From NCBI GenBank assembly GCA_021160485.1, contig JAGHCL010000090.1, positions 1 through 16,820 on the forward strand: a stretch of DNA of 16,820 bases. Reading direction: 5' to 3'. The notes below the pieces were generated by a model, which was not told the DNA's origin, made no database searches, and was given only the letters and a program-made list of their open reading frames with translations. The position numbers and the translations under genes are program-made. Source of the DNA: Candidatus Desulfofervidaceae bacterium. Lineage in GTDB: Bacteria; Desulfobacterota; Desulfofervidia; Desulfofervidales; Desulfofervidaceae. Positions 1-8,447 of the stretch are shown piece by piece (within the stretch, counting starts at the first letter, position 1; every line of letters begins with the position of its first letter).

Positions 1-1899
1 ATTTTTCTCTCTTTGAGTGGTCTGTGTATTCTGGCCCAGGCCTTTCGTCTGCAAGTCATGGATATTTCTTCTCATAGGAAGGAATTAACAAAAGTCACCA
101 TCCCCTGTAAGCGGGGGTTTATCTATGACAGAAATGGAGAACCATTAGCAATAACAGTGCAAACTCCGTCTTTATATGCCTGTCCAGATAAGATTGAGAA
201 TCCATATGTTGTGGCAAGGGCACTCCATAAGATTTTACACATTTCTCAAAAAGAACTCGTAAAAAAGTTAAACAGAAAAGGTGAATTTATCTGGATTAAA
301 CGCTGGCTTTCTCCTAGAGAGGCAGAAGCAATAGAAAAACTCAATCTAAATGGTTTGGGATTCCAACCTGAAAACCGCCGTTATTACCCCCACATCTTTT
401 TAGCTGGTCAGGTCTTGGGGTTTGTGGGCATAGATGGCAAGGGATTGGAGGGTATAGAACGCAAGTACGATTATTTTTTAAAAGGTAAACCTGGGTATTA
501 TTATGGAATTAAAGATGCTTGTGGTCGGATTACTATCTCTCCTCGCCTTCCCATTCAACCTGCTCAAGATGGAGATACGCTTTATTTAACCTTAAACTAC
601 AAAATTCAATATGCGGCGGAAGAGGCCCTAAAAAAGGCCATCAAAAAATGGCATGCTCAAAAGGGCTGTGTGGTGGTTGTTGTTCCCCAAACAGGAGAAA
701 TCCTGGCCATGGCTAATTATCCTTTTTTTGACCCTAATTCCTTTCGTAAGGCCAATCCTACTATATGGCGCAATCAAACCATTGCCGATGTCTTTGAACC
801 TGGTTCTACGTTTAAACCTTTCTTATTAGCTACGGCCTTAAACGAAAACATCTGGTCTCCTCATGACATCCTTTATGGAGAAAAGGGACATTACCGGTTA
901 GAAAATGTCACTATCCACGATGTGAAACCCTTTGGCTGGTTGTCAGTAGAAAATGCCATTGTATATTCATCTAATATCGGAGCAGTCAAAATTGGGCAAA
1001 AAGTCAAAAAAGAACTGTTTTATGACTACATCAAACGTTTTGGTTTTGGGAAAAGGACAAATATAGATCTGGATGGTGAAGCCAGCGGATTAGTAAGGTC
1101 AGCCAATCAATGGACAAAAATTGATACGGCTACCATTTGCTTCGGTCAGGGTATTGGTATCACTGCCCTTCAGCTTGCTATGGCTTACTGTGCTATTGCC
1201 AACGATGGCAAGCTCATGCAGCCCCTTTTGGTCAGAGAAATTCGGGATGCCAAAGGTAAAGTGGTCAAACTGTATCAGCCACATATAAAAGCATCGGTCA
1301 TCACACCTAAAACAGCTTATAAGGTAAAAAAAATTTTACGGAAAGTAGTAGTCAAAGGCACTGGCCAGGAAGCAGATATTCCAGGGTATGAAGTTGCTGG
1401 CAAAACCGGAACATCTCAAAAAATAAACCCTAAAACAGGCCAATATTATAAAAATAAACACATTGCCTCGTTTGTTGGTTTTTTCCCAGCATCACACCCT
1501 CGAGTAGTAATTGTAGTAGTAATAGATGAACCTCATCCTATCAGTTTTGGAGGTGTGGTTGCTGCACCAATATTTAAAGAAATTGCTCAAGATATTATTT
1601 GGTTATGGCAATTACCGCCCTCTTCTCCTACGTTTAAAGTAGCTAAATTAAAAAAGACACCTAAGTTGGCAATCCCCTCCAAAAGTCTTGTAGAAGCAAC
1701 CCAGATAAATCCTGACATTGCTCAAGGTATCATGCCCGATTTACGAGGGCTACCCCTGCGCCTTGCCTTAAAAATTTTGCAAGATGCGAATATAAAGGTT
1801 AAAATTAAAGGCATGGGCAGGGTAACAAGACAAACTCCACCCCCTGGAACTAAAATCAAAGGAGACATTGTTTGTTTGCTCCAACTGGAGGCCAATTGA
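1..1899 (+). CDS. ftsI: FtsI / PBP3-type peptidoglycan transpeptidase with C-terminal PASTA domain (5' truncated)
   Basis: Septal class B penicillin-binding protein that cross-links new peptidoglycan together with FtsW. The frame is open from base 1, and the first residues are a hydrophobic run, the end of the N-terminal membrane anchor, so the true start lies left of the window. The PBP dimerisation region follows. The transpeptidase domain has all three catalytic motifs: SxxK as STFK (Ser codon at 805), SSN at 967-975 and KTGTS at 1402-1416. A single PASTA domain, starting MPDLRG, fills about 1732-1893. One PASTA on FtsI is known from Firmicutes PBP2x/SpoVD and, as I recall, from deltaproteobacteria; enterobacterial FtsI lacks it. 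The stop codon overlaps the murE start by one base (TGATG), so the two are probably translationally coupled. Confidence 0.96.
   Translation: MFLSLSGLCILAQAFRLQVMDISSHRKELTKVTIPCKRGFIYDRNGEPLAITVQTPSLYACPDKIENPYVVARALHKILHISQKELVKKLNRKGEFIWIKRWLSPREAEAIEKLNLNGLGFQPENRRYYPHIFLAGQVLGFVGIDGKGLEGIERKYDYFLKGKPGYYYGIKDACGRITISPRLPIQPAQDGDTLYLTLNYKIQYAAEEALKKAIKKWHAQKGCVVVVVPQTGEILAMANYPFFDPNSFRKANPTIWRNQTIADVFEPGSTFKPFLLATALNENIWSPHDILYGEKGHYRLENVTIHDVKPFGWLSVENAIVYSSNIGAVKIGQKVKKELFYDYIKRFGFGKRTNIDLDGEASGLVRSANQWTKIDTATICFGQGIGITALQLAMAYCAIANDGKLMQPLLVREIRDAKGKVVKLYQPHIKASVITPKTAYKVKKILRKVVVKGTGQEADIPGYEVAGKTGTSQKINPKTGQYYKNKHIASFVGFFPASHPRVVIVVVIDEPHPISFGGVVAAPIFKEIAQDIIWLWQLPPSSPTFKVAKLKKTPKLAIPSKSLVEATQINPDIAQGIMPDLRGLPLRLALKILQDANIKVKIKGMGRVTRQTPPPGTKIKGDIVCLLQLEAN
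1887..1890 (+). promoter_or_regulatory. Ribosome binding site of murE
   Basis: GGAG ends 8 bases before the ATG at 1899, inside the last codons of ftsI. It selects ATG 1899 over the upstream in-frame TTG at 1872, which would add nine residues encoded within ftsI. Confidence 0.6.
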
Positions 1900-3368
1900 T
1901 GCGACTAAGGGAACTTTTAAAAAATATTCTCATTGTAGACACTCAAGGTAATTTAGAAATAGACGTCAAGCATATCACAGCCCATTCTAAACAGGTATCA
2001 CCTGGAAGCCTTTTTATAGCCTTGAAAGGACTTCATAACAATGGTCAAGCTTACATTGGCGAGGCAATTATCAAGGGAGCCGCAGCCATTCTGACTGAAG
2101 AAATACCTTTAGATAGCAAAAATGGAGTCACATATATCAAGGTGGGAAATGCTAGAGAAGCAGCCGCTAAAGTAGCAGCCGCATTTTATCAACATCCGGC
2201 TGAAAAACTCACTCTCATTGGTATCACTGGCACAAATGGCAAAACCACTACCAGTTTTTTAATAGCTTCAATTTTAGAACAAGCCCAAAGAAGACCCGGT
2301 ATCATTGGCACCATCAAATATCAGTATGCAGGAAAAACTATCCCTGCGTCTTTAACTACACCAGATAGCCTGGAGTTACAAAAACTCTTTCACGAAATGC
2401 TTACTAATGATATCACAGACGTAGTTATGGAAGTCTCCTCTCATTCCCTATTCTACAAGCGGGTAGAAGGCTGCAAATTTAAGTTGGCTATCTTTACCAA
2501 CCTATCCCGAGATCACCTTGATTTTCATGAAAATATGGAGGCTTATTTCAATTGTAAAAAAGAGCTATTCACATATTACTTAGCACCCGAGGGGGTAGCT
2601 GTTATTAACGCAGATGATACCTGGGGACAAAGGCTCCTTAAGGCAGTTGCTCACCACTCTCCTTACATTACTTATGGACTTTCAACACAGACACAAGTTC
2701 GGGCCCAGGAGGTAAACTTTTCCTTGGACGGAACAAAAGCGATTATTCAGACACCTGAAGGTAATTTCTCTCTTGTCTCTTCCCTTATCGGCCAACCTAA
2801 CTTGTATAATCTGCTAGCTGCTACTGCTGCCGCCATTGCCCTTGGCATTCCCCTTTCCGTCATCAAGTCTGGCTTGGAAAAAATAGGAAGAGTAAAGGGA
2901 CGGATGGAGCGTTTTTCAGGAAAAGGGATTGAAGTCATTATTGATTATGCACACACCCCAGATGCCCTAAAACAGGCCCTTACTACCTTACGCCCTTTTT
3001 GTCAGGGAAAACTTATTACTGTCTTTGGTTGTGGCGGAAACAGGGATAGGGGGAAACGGCCCATAATGGGAGAAATTGCCAGTGAACTTGCTGATATGAT
3101 TATTATTACTAATGATAATCCTCGCAATGAATCCTCACGGCAAATCATTCAGGATATAGAAATGGGTATCAAAAAAGAAATCCCTTATTGCATTATTCCC
3201 GATAGACAACAAGCCATCGCTTGGGCTATTAAATATGCTAAAAAGGGAGACGTTGTTCTTATTGCTGGTAAAGGTCATGAAAACTACCAAATTGTTGGAG
3301 ATAAAAAATATCACCTAGATGATAGGGAGGAAGTAATAAAAAATTTAGTAATGGACAATGAGGAATAA
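1899..3368 (+). CDS. murE: UDP-N-acetylmuramoyl-L-alanyl-D-glutamate--2,6-diaminopimelate ligase MurE
   Basis: Cytoplasmic ATP-dependent ligase that adds meso-diaminopimelate to UDP-MurNAc-L-Ala-D-Glu. The 489 residues match the family's usual length. The N-terminal UDP-substrate domain includes DxRxxxPGxLFxAxxG-like sequence (here HSKQVSPGSLFIALKG). The ATP-binding loop is GTNGKTTT at residues 111-118. SRDHLDFH marks the central domain and the carbamylated-lysine region. In the C-terminal domain DNPR at residues 406-409 is the meso-DAP recognition motif; lysine-adding MurE enzymes have a different sequence here. The C-terminal AGKGHE motif is also present. ATG 1899 is chosen because it overlaps the ftsI stop and has a GGAG site. 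The 3' end is followed by a repeat-containing region before murF. Confidence 0.97.
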   Translation: MRLRELLKNILIVDTQGNLEIDVKHITAHSKQVSPGSLFIALKGLHNNGQAYIGEAIIKGAAAILTEEIPLDSKNGVTYIKVGNAREAAAKVAAAFYQHPAEKLTLIGITGTNGKTTTSFLIASILEQAQRRPGIIGTIKYQYAGKTIPASLTTPDSLELQKLFHEMLTNDITDVVMEVSSHSLFYKRVEGCKFKLAIFTNLSRDHLDFHENMEAYFNCKKELFTYYLAPEGVAVINADDTWGQRLLKAVAHHSPYITYGLSTQTQVRAQEVNFSLDGTKAIIQTPEGNFSLVSSLIGQPNLYNLLAATAAAIALGIPLSVIKSGLEKIGRVKGRMERFSGKGIEVIIDYAHTPDALKQALTTLRPFCQGKLITVFGCGGNRDRGKRPIMGEIASELADMIIITNDNPRNESSRQIIQDIEMGIKKEIPYCIIPDRQQAIAWAIKYAKKGDVVLIAGKGHENYQIVGDKKYHLDDREEVIKNLVMDNEE

Positions 3369-3394
3369 TTTTCTTGTAATACAGAACTATAGCA

Positions 3395-3434
3395 ACACAT
3401 TTACGCATTTACATATTTATGCATATACGCTTAT
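3395..3434 (+). repeat. Degenerate 8-bp tandem array, murE-murF junction (array A)
   Basis: Five octamers in exact 8-bp register: ACACATTT (3395), ACGCATTT (3403), ACATATTT (3411), ATGCATAT (3419) and ACGCTTAT (3427). The consensus is ACGCATTT. The array lies after the murE stop. It would encode a low-quality N-terminal extension of MurF if ATG 3358 were the start. Similar arrays occur at other loose junctions of the cluster. Confidence 0.75.
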
Positions 3435-3444
3435 AGAACCTGCC

Positions 3445-4860
3445 GTGAGACAAACAGGAAATTGGATATTGAGAGATATTTTACAGGGTACAAGAGGAAA
3501 ATTAGTAACACGAGAGTTGTTACCGATGAACAGTGAACTAGTTGACTGTCTGCGAATTGGTGCCATTACTGATGACACCCGCAGTCTGCAACCAAATGAT
3601 TTGTTTATTGCCCTTAAAGGCAATCGTTACGATGGACATGAGTTCATTCCTCTGGCTATAGAAAAAGGAGCAAGTGGCATTATTTTAAATAAAGGATACC
3701 TAGCTTCTTTAAATCTTCCCTCAAAAACCATACTTATTACGGTAGATGACACTCTGCATGCTTTAGGGAATTTGGCCCACTACTGGCGAGACAAACACGG
3801 TCATATTCCCCTCATTGCTGTCACCGGTAGTTGTGGAAAGACAACAACCAAAGAAGCTATCTCTGGGGTATTACAACAGGGTTTTAAGGTCCTAAAAAAT
3901 ATGGCGAATTACAATAACCAGATTGGCCTACCCTTTACCATGCTGGGTTTAGATAGTAGCTATGATGTAGCCTGTGTGGAATTGGGCACAAACAAACCAG
4001 GAGAAATTGCCTATCTTGCTTCTATTGCTAGACCCCAAATAGGGATTATCACTAACATCCAGCCAGCTCATTTAGAAGGCTTTTCCACTTTAAAAAATAT
4101 TCAAACAGAAAAAGGAGCTCTTTTGCCCCATGTCCAGGCATGTTTTATCTATAATGCTGATGACCCGATGGTCGCTGAGCTCGCTAATTCCTTCCACAAA
4201 TCAGAAATAAGCTTTGGCTTTAATCATGGTGAAATAAGGGCAAAAAATATCGTCTGTGAAAAAGAAGGAATACGGTTTATCCTAGTTTTACCAGACACCC
4301 ATCTTGAAATAAAAAGCCGCGTGCTAGGCAGACATCAAATCTATGCCCTTCTTGCCGCCGCTGCTGTAGGCCATTATTTTGAGCTAACTCCGGACGAAAT
4401 TAAGCAAGCTTTAGAAACTTTCAGTCCATTGTCAGGCAGGCTTTGCCTTTACCAAGGGGAAAATGGTATATTCATCTTGGATGACTGCTATAATGCCAAT
4501 CCTGCTTCTATGCAAACAGCTTTACAAACTCTTAAACAATTTTCAGGTGAAAAAATAGCTGTTTTAGGAGACATGCTGGAACTAGGGGAAAAGACTACTT
4601 TCTGGCATCAGGAAGTAGGGAAATGGGCGGCTAAAGTTCCCTTAAAGGCCCTGATTGTTTATGGGACTTATGCAGATGACATCAAAGAAGGAGCTTTAAA
4701 AGCAGGTATGAATGGAAATAAAATCTATCCAATCGCTAACAAAGAAGAAATTTTATCTCTATTAAAAAAAATATGTGTTCCTGGAGACGTCATTTTATTC
4801 AAGGCATCCCACAACATAGGTTTTGGAAAACTGGTAGCTGAATTAAGAGGAAAGCCATGA
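3445..4860 (+). CDS. murF: UDP-N-acetylmuramoyl-tripeptide--D-alanyl-D-alanine ligase MurF
   Basis: Cytoplasmic ligase that adds D-Ala-D-Ala to UDP-MurNAc-tripeptide, the last soluble precursor step. The ATP loop is GSCGKTTTK at residues 128-136 (numbered from 3445). DDCYNANPASM begins at residue 346 and is a MurF signature. The N-terminal domain contains DDTRSLQPNDLFIALKG. The start is uncertain. The frame is open from ATG 3358, overlapping murE by 11 bases, but residues 1-29 of that version are largely encoded by the octamer array and look unlike MurF. Homology to the usual M-x-W-T-L-x-D-I-L opening begins at NWILRDIL, so GTG 3445 (471 aa) or TTG 3469 (463 aa, with an AGGAA site) is more likely. 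The stop overlaps mraY by 4 bases (ATGA). Confidence 0.93.
   Translation: MRQTGNWILRDILQGTRGKLVTRELLPMNSELVDCLRIGAITDDTRSLQPNDLFIALKGNRYDGHEFIPLAIEKGASGIILNKGYLASLNLPSKTILITVDDTLHALGNLAHYWRDKHGHIPLIAVTGSCGKTTTKEAISGVLQQGFKVLKNMANYNNQIGLPFTMLGLDSSYDVACVELGTNKPGEIAYLASIARPQIGIITNIQPAHLEGFSTLKNIQTEKGALLPHVQACFIYNADDPMVAELANSFHKSEISFGFNHGEIRAKNIVCEKEGIRFILVLPDTHLEIKSRVLGRHQIYALLAAAAVGHYFELTPDEIKQALETFSPLSGRLCLYQGENGIFILDDCYNANPASMQTALQTLKQFSGEKIAVLGDMLELGEKTTFWHQEVGKWAAKVPLKALIVYGTYADDIKEGALKAGMNGNKIYPIANKEEILSLLKKICVPGDVILFKASHNIGFGKLVAELRGKP
3456..3460 (+). promoter_or_regulatory. Candidate ribosome binding site for a TTG start of murF
   Basis: AGGAA ends 8 bases before an in-frame TTG at 3469. 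It is the only Shine-Dalgarno-like sequence near any possible murF start; neither ATG 3358 nor GTG 3445 has one. Using TTG 3469 would drop the conserved-looking NWIL residues, so the choice stays open. Confidence 0.35.
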
Positions 4861-5936
4861 TATATCACCTTTTATATCCTTTACATAAATATTGGATTGG
4901 TTTTAACGTCTTTCGCTACATTACCTTCCGCACTGCTTATGCCATTTTAACAGCCCTTTTCCTTTCTTTTTATCTGATACCTTGGTTTATTCGTTTGTTT
5001 AAAGAAAAACACTGGGGTAAAACTGAGAAGGAATATGAACCTCATAGCCACAATGGTAAAATTGGCACTCCCACCATGGGAGGTATTTCTATTTTACTCT
5101 CTGTGTTCGTTACTGTGCTCTTGTGGGGCAATCTAAACAATGGTTTTACTTGGACTTTATTTCTCACCTGTGTCTTATTTGGCTTAATTGGATTTGTAGA
5201 TGATTGCATAAAAATAAAACAAAAAAAGGGGAAAGGTCTTAGTATCAAAACAAAATTTGGTCTCCAAATTGTTTCAGCTTTAATTATTGGTTTTATCTTG
5301 TTTGAAAAACTTGGTCTTTCCACTCGTTTATACGTGCCTTTTTTCAAGTCATTTACCCCAGATATAGGCAGCATTTACTATCTCTTCTTCGTGCTGGTAG
5401 TCGTAGGAGCATCCAATGCTGTGAACCTTACCGATGGTCTGGATGGCTTGGCTGTAGGTCCGCTGGGTATTTCTTTCGGATCTTACCTGTTACTGGCCTA
5501 TTTAGCTGGACATATTAAGCTAGCCCAATATCTACAAATTGCCTATGTCCCTGGTGTAGGCGAAGTGGCTGTATTTTGTGGAGCCCTCCTAGGGGCCTGC
5601 CTCGGTTTCCTTTGGTACAATGCTTATCCAGCAGAAATTTTTATGGGTGACGTAGGCTCACTTTCGCTAGGGGCAACCCTGGGCACAATTGCCGTCATGG
5701 TTAAACAAGAATGCCTCCTGCTCCTCATTGGAGGACTTTTTGTTATTGAAGCCTTATCTGTAATTATCCAGGTAAGCTACTTCAAACTAACAAAAGGGAA
5801 ACGTGTTTTTAAAATGAGTCCCTTACATCACCATTTTGAACTTAAAGGCTGGCCAGAGCCCAAAATCATTGTGCGTTTTTGGATTGTAGGTATTATTTTG
5901 GCGTTAACGGCTTTAAGCACTCTGAAACTGAGGTAA
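4857..5936 (+). CDS. mraY: Phospho-N-acetylmuramoyl-pentapeptide-transferase MraY
   Basis: Integral membrane enzyme that moves phospho-MurNAc-pentapeptide from UDP to undecaprenyl phosphate, giving lipid I. At 359 residues it has the family's normal length, with about ten hydrophobic segments. Signatures appear in order: PTMGG at residues 72-76; VDDCIK with the Mg-binding Asp pair at 115-116; NLTDGLDGLA at 190-199; GDVGS with Asp265; and HHH at 324-326 within SPLHHHFELKGW. The ATG lies in an ATGA overlap with the murF stop, preceded by AGAGG at 4846-4850, so murF and mraY are probably coupled. After the stop comes a short gap with an octamer array before murD. Confidence 0.97.
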   Translation: MIYHLLYPLHKYWIGFNVFRYITFRTAYAILTALFLSFYLIPWFIRLFKEKHWGKTEKEYEPHSHNGKIGTPTMGGISILLSVFVTVLLWGNLNNGFTWTLFLTCVLFGLIGFVDDCIKIKQKKGKGLSIKTKFGLQIVSALIIGFILFEKLGLSTRLYVPFFKSFTPDIGSIYYLFFVLVVVGASNAVNLTDGLDGLAVGPLGISFGSYLLLAYLAGHIKLAQYLQIAYVPGVGEVAVFCGALLGACLGFLWYNAYPAEIFMGDVGSLSLGATLGTIAVMVKQECLLLLIGGLFVIEALSVIIQVSYFKLTKGKRVFKMSPLHHHFELKGWPEPKIIVRFWIVGIILALTALSTLKLR

Positions 5937-5941
5937 AATGG

Positions 5942-5973
5942 AAATGGGTAAACGCGTGAAGGTGAGGATGTGT
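5942..5973 (+). repeat. Degenerate 8-bp array, mraY-murD junction (array B)
   Basis: AAATGGGT (5942), AAACGCGT (5950), GAAGGTGA (5958, poor match) and GGATGTGT (5966) follow in 8-bp register. This is the complementary orientation of array A (AAATGCGT type). The third unit also resembles a Shine-Dalgarno sequence (AAGGTGA). The fourth unit contains the possible GTG start of murD at 5970. Confidence 0.55.
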
Positions 5974-5990
5974 TAACAACGGGAAAAACG

Positions 5991-7346
5991 ATGGAGAGAA
6001 AAAGTTGTATAGAAATAAAAAATAAACATTTTGTTGTCGTTGGACTAGGGAAAACAGGCGCATCCCTCACTCGTTTTTTATTGGAAAGAGGAGGGCGTGT
6101 AACCATTTCAGACAGTGCTTCTCTAGAAAGAATAAAACCTCAACTTGAAACCCTAAAGGGATTTGATTTCCAATTAGAAACAGGAGGACATCGGGAAGAA
6201 ACATTTTTAAAAGCAGATTACATCATTGTAAGCCCTGGCGTGCCTTTAAATTTACCCATTTTCCAGTCTGTTAGAAACCGGGGAATCCCCATTTTGGGGG
6301 AATTAGACCTGGTCGGGCCCTTTCTTTCTGCCCCTATCATTGCTATTACCGGCACTAATGGAAAAACCACCACCACAAATTTAATTGGAAAAATTTTAGC
6401 TGCTCATGGTAAAAAAGTATGGGTTGGAGGAAACATTGGTACCCCTTTGGCTGAAGCAACCGATGACCCCTCGCTGGATTATATTGTAGCTGAGATTAGC
6501 AGTTTCCAATTGGAACCAGAGAATTCCTTTCACCCCTGGATTGGTATTTGTCTTAATGTATCAGTGGATCACTTGGATAGACACGCTGATTTCAATACCT
6601 ATCTTCAAACCAAATTAAAATTATACTGGCATCAGACAACCACCGACTGGTGTATCTTGGAAGGAGATAACCAACAATTGGTGCAAGCCGCCCGGGGAAT
6701 AAAAAGCAAAAAACTCTTTTTTGGCACTAAAGACCGTCACACGCCAGGGGCTTATCTTAAAGGGGAGAAAATTGTGGTTGAAGTCAATCAGCAGTGGACT
6801 TTAGATACAAAAAATATCCTTCTAAAGGGAAAGCACAATTATAAAAACATTATGGCTTCTTTGTTAGTAGCTCAAATTACTGGGTGTGACTTTCAAACTA
6901 CTACTGAGGTTATTTCTCGCTTCTCAGGGCTACCTCATCGGATTGAACTAGTGCGCTCTGTGCATGGAATTGCCTTTTACAATGACTCCAAGGGAACAAA
7001 TGTAGATGCCACTCTGGCTGCTTTAGACACTCTGCCCGATCCGATTGTGCTCATTGCTGGTGGTCTGGGCAAAGGACAGGACTTTTCGCCTTTACGTCCA
7101 CTGGTAGCTACTAAAACCAAGGCTGTGGTTGTCATAGGTGCTGCTGCCACTGAAATCGCTAATGCCCTTGGGAATTTAACTCCAGTTGTGCGTGCTAAAA
7201 CTATGGAAGAGGCAGTGAAAAAGGCTTGGCAATTAGCTAGACCTCGGGGGAGTGTATTACTTTCACCGGCCTGTGCCAGTTTTGATATGTTCAAAGATTA
7301 TAGAGAAAGGGGAGAAATATTTAAAAAGGTGGTTTATGCACTCTAA
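5991..7346 (+). CDS. murD: UDP-N-acetylmuramoylalanine--D-glutamate ligase MurD
   Basis: Cytoplasmic ligase that adds D-glutamate to UDP-MurNAc-L-Ala. The N-terminal nucleotide-sugar domain opens with VVVGLGKTG (GLGKTG at residues 18-23). The ATP loop is GTNGKTTTTN starting at residue 121. LPHRIELV, NDSKGTNVDAT and the C-terminal SPACASFDMFKDYRERG are all typical of MurD. The 451 residues match the usual length. An in-frame GTG at 5970 would add seven residues and has a better Shine-Dalgarno match (AAGGTGA), but it sits inside the octamer array. ATG 5991 gives the usual short lead-in before the Rossmann-like motif. The two starts cannot be separated by eye. The 3' end overlaps ftsW by 11 bases. 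Confidence 0.96.
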   Translation: MERKSCIEIKNKHFVVVGLGKTGASLTRFLLERGGRVTISDSASLERIKPQLETLKGFDFQLETGGHREETFLKADYIIVSPGVPLNLPIFQSVRNRGIPILGELDLVGPFLSAPIIAITGTNGKTTTTNLIGKILAAHGKKVWVGGNIGTPLAEATDDPSLDYIVAEISSFQLEPENSFHPWIGICLNVSVDHLDRHADFNTYLQTKLKLYWHQTTTDWCILEGDNQQLVQAARGIKSKKLFFGTKDRHTPGAYLKGEKIVVEVNQQWTLDTKNILLKGKHNYKNIMASLLVAQITGCDFQTTTEVISRFSGLPHRIELVRSVHGIAFYNDSKGTNVDATLAALDTLPDPIVLIAGGLGKGQDFSPLRPLVATKTKAVVVIGAAATEIANALGNLTPVVRAKTMEEAVKKAWQLARPRGSVLLSPACASFDMFKDYRERGEIFKKVVYAL

Positions 7347-8445
7347 ACAGACCTTTCCTCACAAATGGGATTGGGAATTATTTATTTTGGTATTTATCCT
7401 CACAGGCATTGGGTTAATGATGGTCTTTAGTAGTAGCTTTGTCCTAGCCCAAAAGCAATATGGTGACCCCTATTTTTTTCTAAAGCGTCAAGGTTTCTAT
7501 GCCTTTATAGGTATAATCTTGATGCTGGGTATGATCAGGTATATTCCCTATCAGCTCTATCAGCGTCTTACTTATCCTCTTTTATGTCTAGCCATCATCG
7601 GGTTAATACTTGTTTTTGTGCCTGGAATAGGAAGAAAAATTAATAATGCTACCCGCTGGATTAGAGTAGGACATTTCTCTCTTCAACCTTCAGAATTTGC
7701 CAAAATAGCATTTATCTCTTACCTTGCAGCCGCTGTTTCCAGAGAAGAAAAAATAAAGCAATTTTCCGTAGGTATATTACCTACCTTAATCATTTATAGT
7801 ATCTTTGCGGGACTCCTATTGGCGGAACCAGATATGGGCACTGTCCTTTTACTCGCAAGTTTGACCTTTTGTATGCTTTTTTTAGGGGGGGCAAAGATAA
7901 AACACCTTTTTATTATTACCTGCCCTGGTATTGCTGGATTATTTTACTTACTCATTAAGGCCCCTTATCGTCTTAAACGCTTATTAGCCTTTCTTCATCC
8001 TGAAAATGACCCTTTGGGTGTAGGTTATGTTATTCTTCACTCCAAGCTCGCCTTTGCCAGTGGAGGCTTTTGGGGACAAGGATTGGGGGCTAGCCAACAG
8101 AAACTATTTTATCTGCCAGAACCGTTTACAGATTATATCTTTTCCATTCTAGGCGAAGAACTAGGATTTTGGGGTGTAGCTTTCATAACTTTCCTCTTTG
8201 CTCTCTTGATATGGCGTGGTATTAATATCGCACGTGGGGCAAGAGACCTATTTGGTTTTTATCTTGCTTTAGGAATTACTCTGTGGCTCAGCATGCAGAC
8301 CATCATTCACATGGGTGTATGTCTAGGGCTACTTCCACCAAAGGGGATTACTTTACCTTTTATTAGCTATGGTGGCAGCGCCCTTTTAGCCAATTTCATG
8401 GCTATTGGGATCCTAGAAAATATTCATGCCCAGGGACAAAGGTAG
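7336..8445 (+). CDS. ftsW: SEDS peptidoglycan glycosyltransferase FtsW
   Basis: Polytopic membrane glycosyltransferase that polymerises lipid II at the septum, paired with FtsI. The 369 residues contain about ten hydrophobic segments. Family motifs appear in order: MVFSSS near the start; NNATRWIRVG followed by LQPSEFAKI; GQGLGASQQKLFYLPEPFTDYIF, which carries the conserved SEDS aspartate, followed by GEELG; and LPPKGITLPFISYGGSAL near the C-terminus. The last block favours FtsW over RodA. ATG 7336 is chosen: it overlaps the murD end by 11 bases and has AAGG at 7326-7329. An upstream in-frame GTG at 7252 would add 28 residues lying entirely in murD. The gene contains adjacent T7 (7877-7883) and G7 (7885-7891) runs, but the frame is intact. 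Confidence 0.96.
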   Translation: MHSKQTFPHKWDWELFILVFILTGIGLMMVFSSSFVLAQKQYGDPYFFLKRQGFYAFIGIILMLGMIRYIPYQLYQRLTYPLLCLAIIGLILVFVPGIGRKINNATRWIRVGHFSLQPSEFAKIAFISYLAAAVSREEKIKQFSVGILPTLIIYSIFAGLLLAEPDMGTVLLLASLTFCMLFLGGAKIKHLFIITCPGIAGLFYLLIKAPYRLKRLLAFLHPENDPLGVGYVILHSKLAFASGGFWGQGLGASQQKLFYLPEPFTDYIFSILGEELGFWGVAFITFLFALLIWRGINIARGARDLFGFYLALGITLWLSMQTIIHMGVCLGLLPPKGITLPFISYGGSALLANFMAIGILENIHAQGQR

Positions 8446-8447
8446 TT

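Noticed and set aside
1872..1898. TTG 1872 as murE start
   Set aside because: It lies inside ftsI without a ribosome site; ATG 1899 has GGAG at 8 bases and the usual coupled overlap.
3395..3434. Short repeats considered as a CRISPR array
   Set aside because: Units are 8 bp with no spacers and no cas genes nearby; CRISPR repeats are much longer and separated by unique spacers.
5042..5374. Long minus-strand open frames opposite mraY and other genes
   Set aside because: They are shadows of strongly supported + strand genes and lack recognisable domains or ribosome sites.
6280..6302. GGGGA/TCCCC and CCCC-ATTTT-GGGG inverted repeats in murD
   Set aside because: Arms are only 4-5 bp and lie within conserved coding sequence, so no function can be supported.
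7252..7335. GTG 7252 as ftsW start
   Set aside because: It would add 28 residues read through murD. ATG 7336 has an upstream AAGG and gives a normal FtsW N-terminus.
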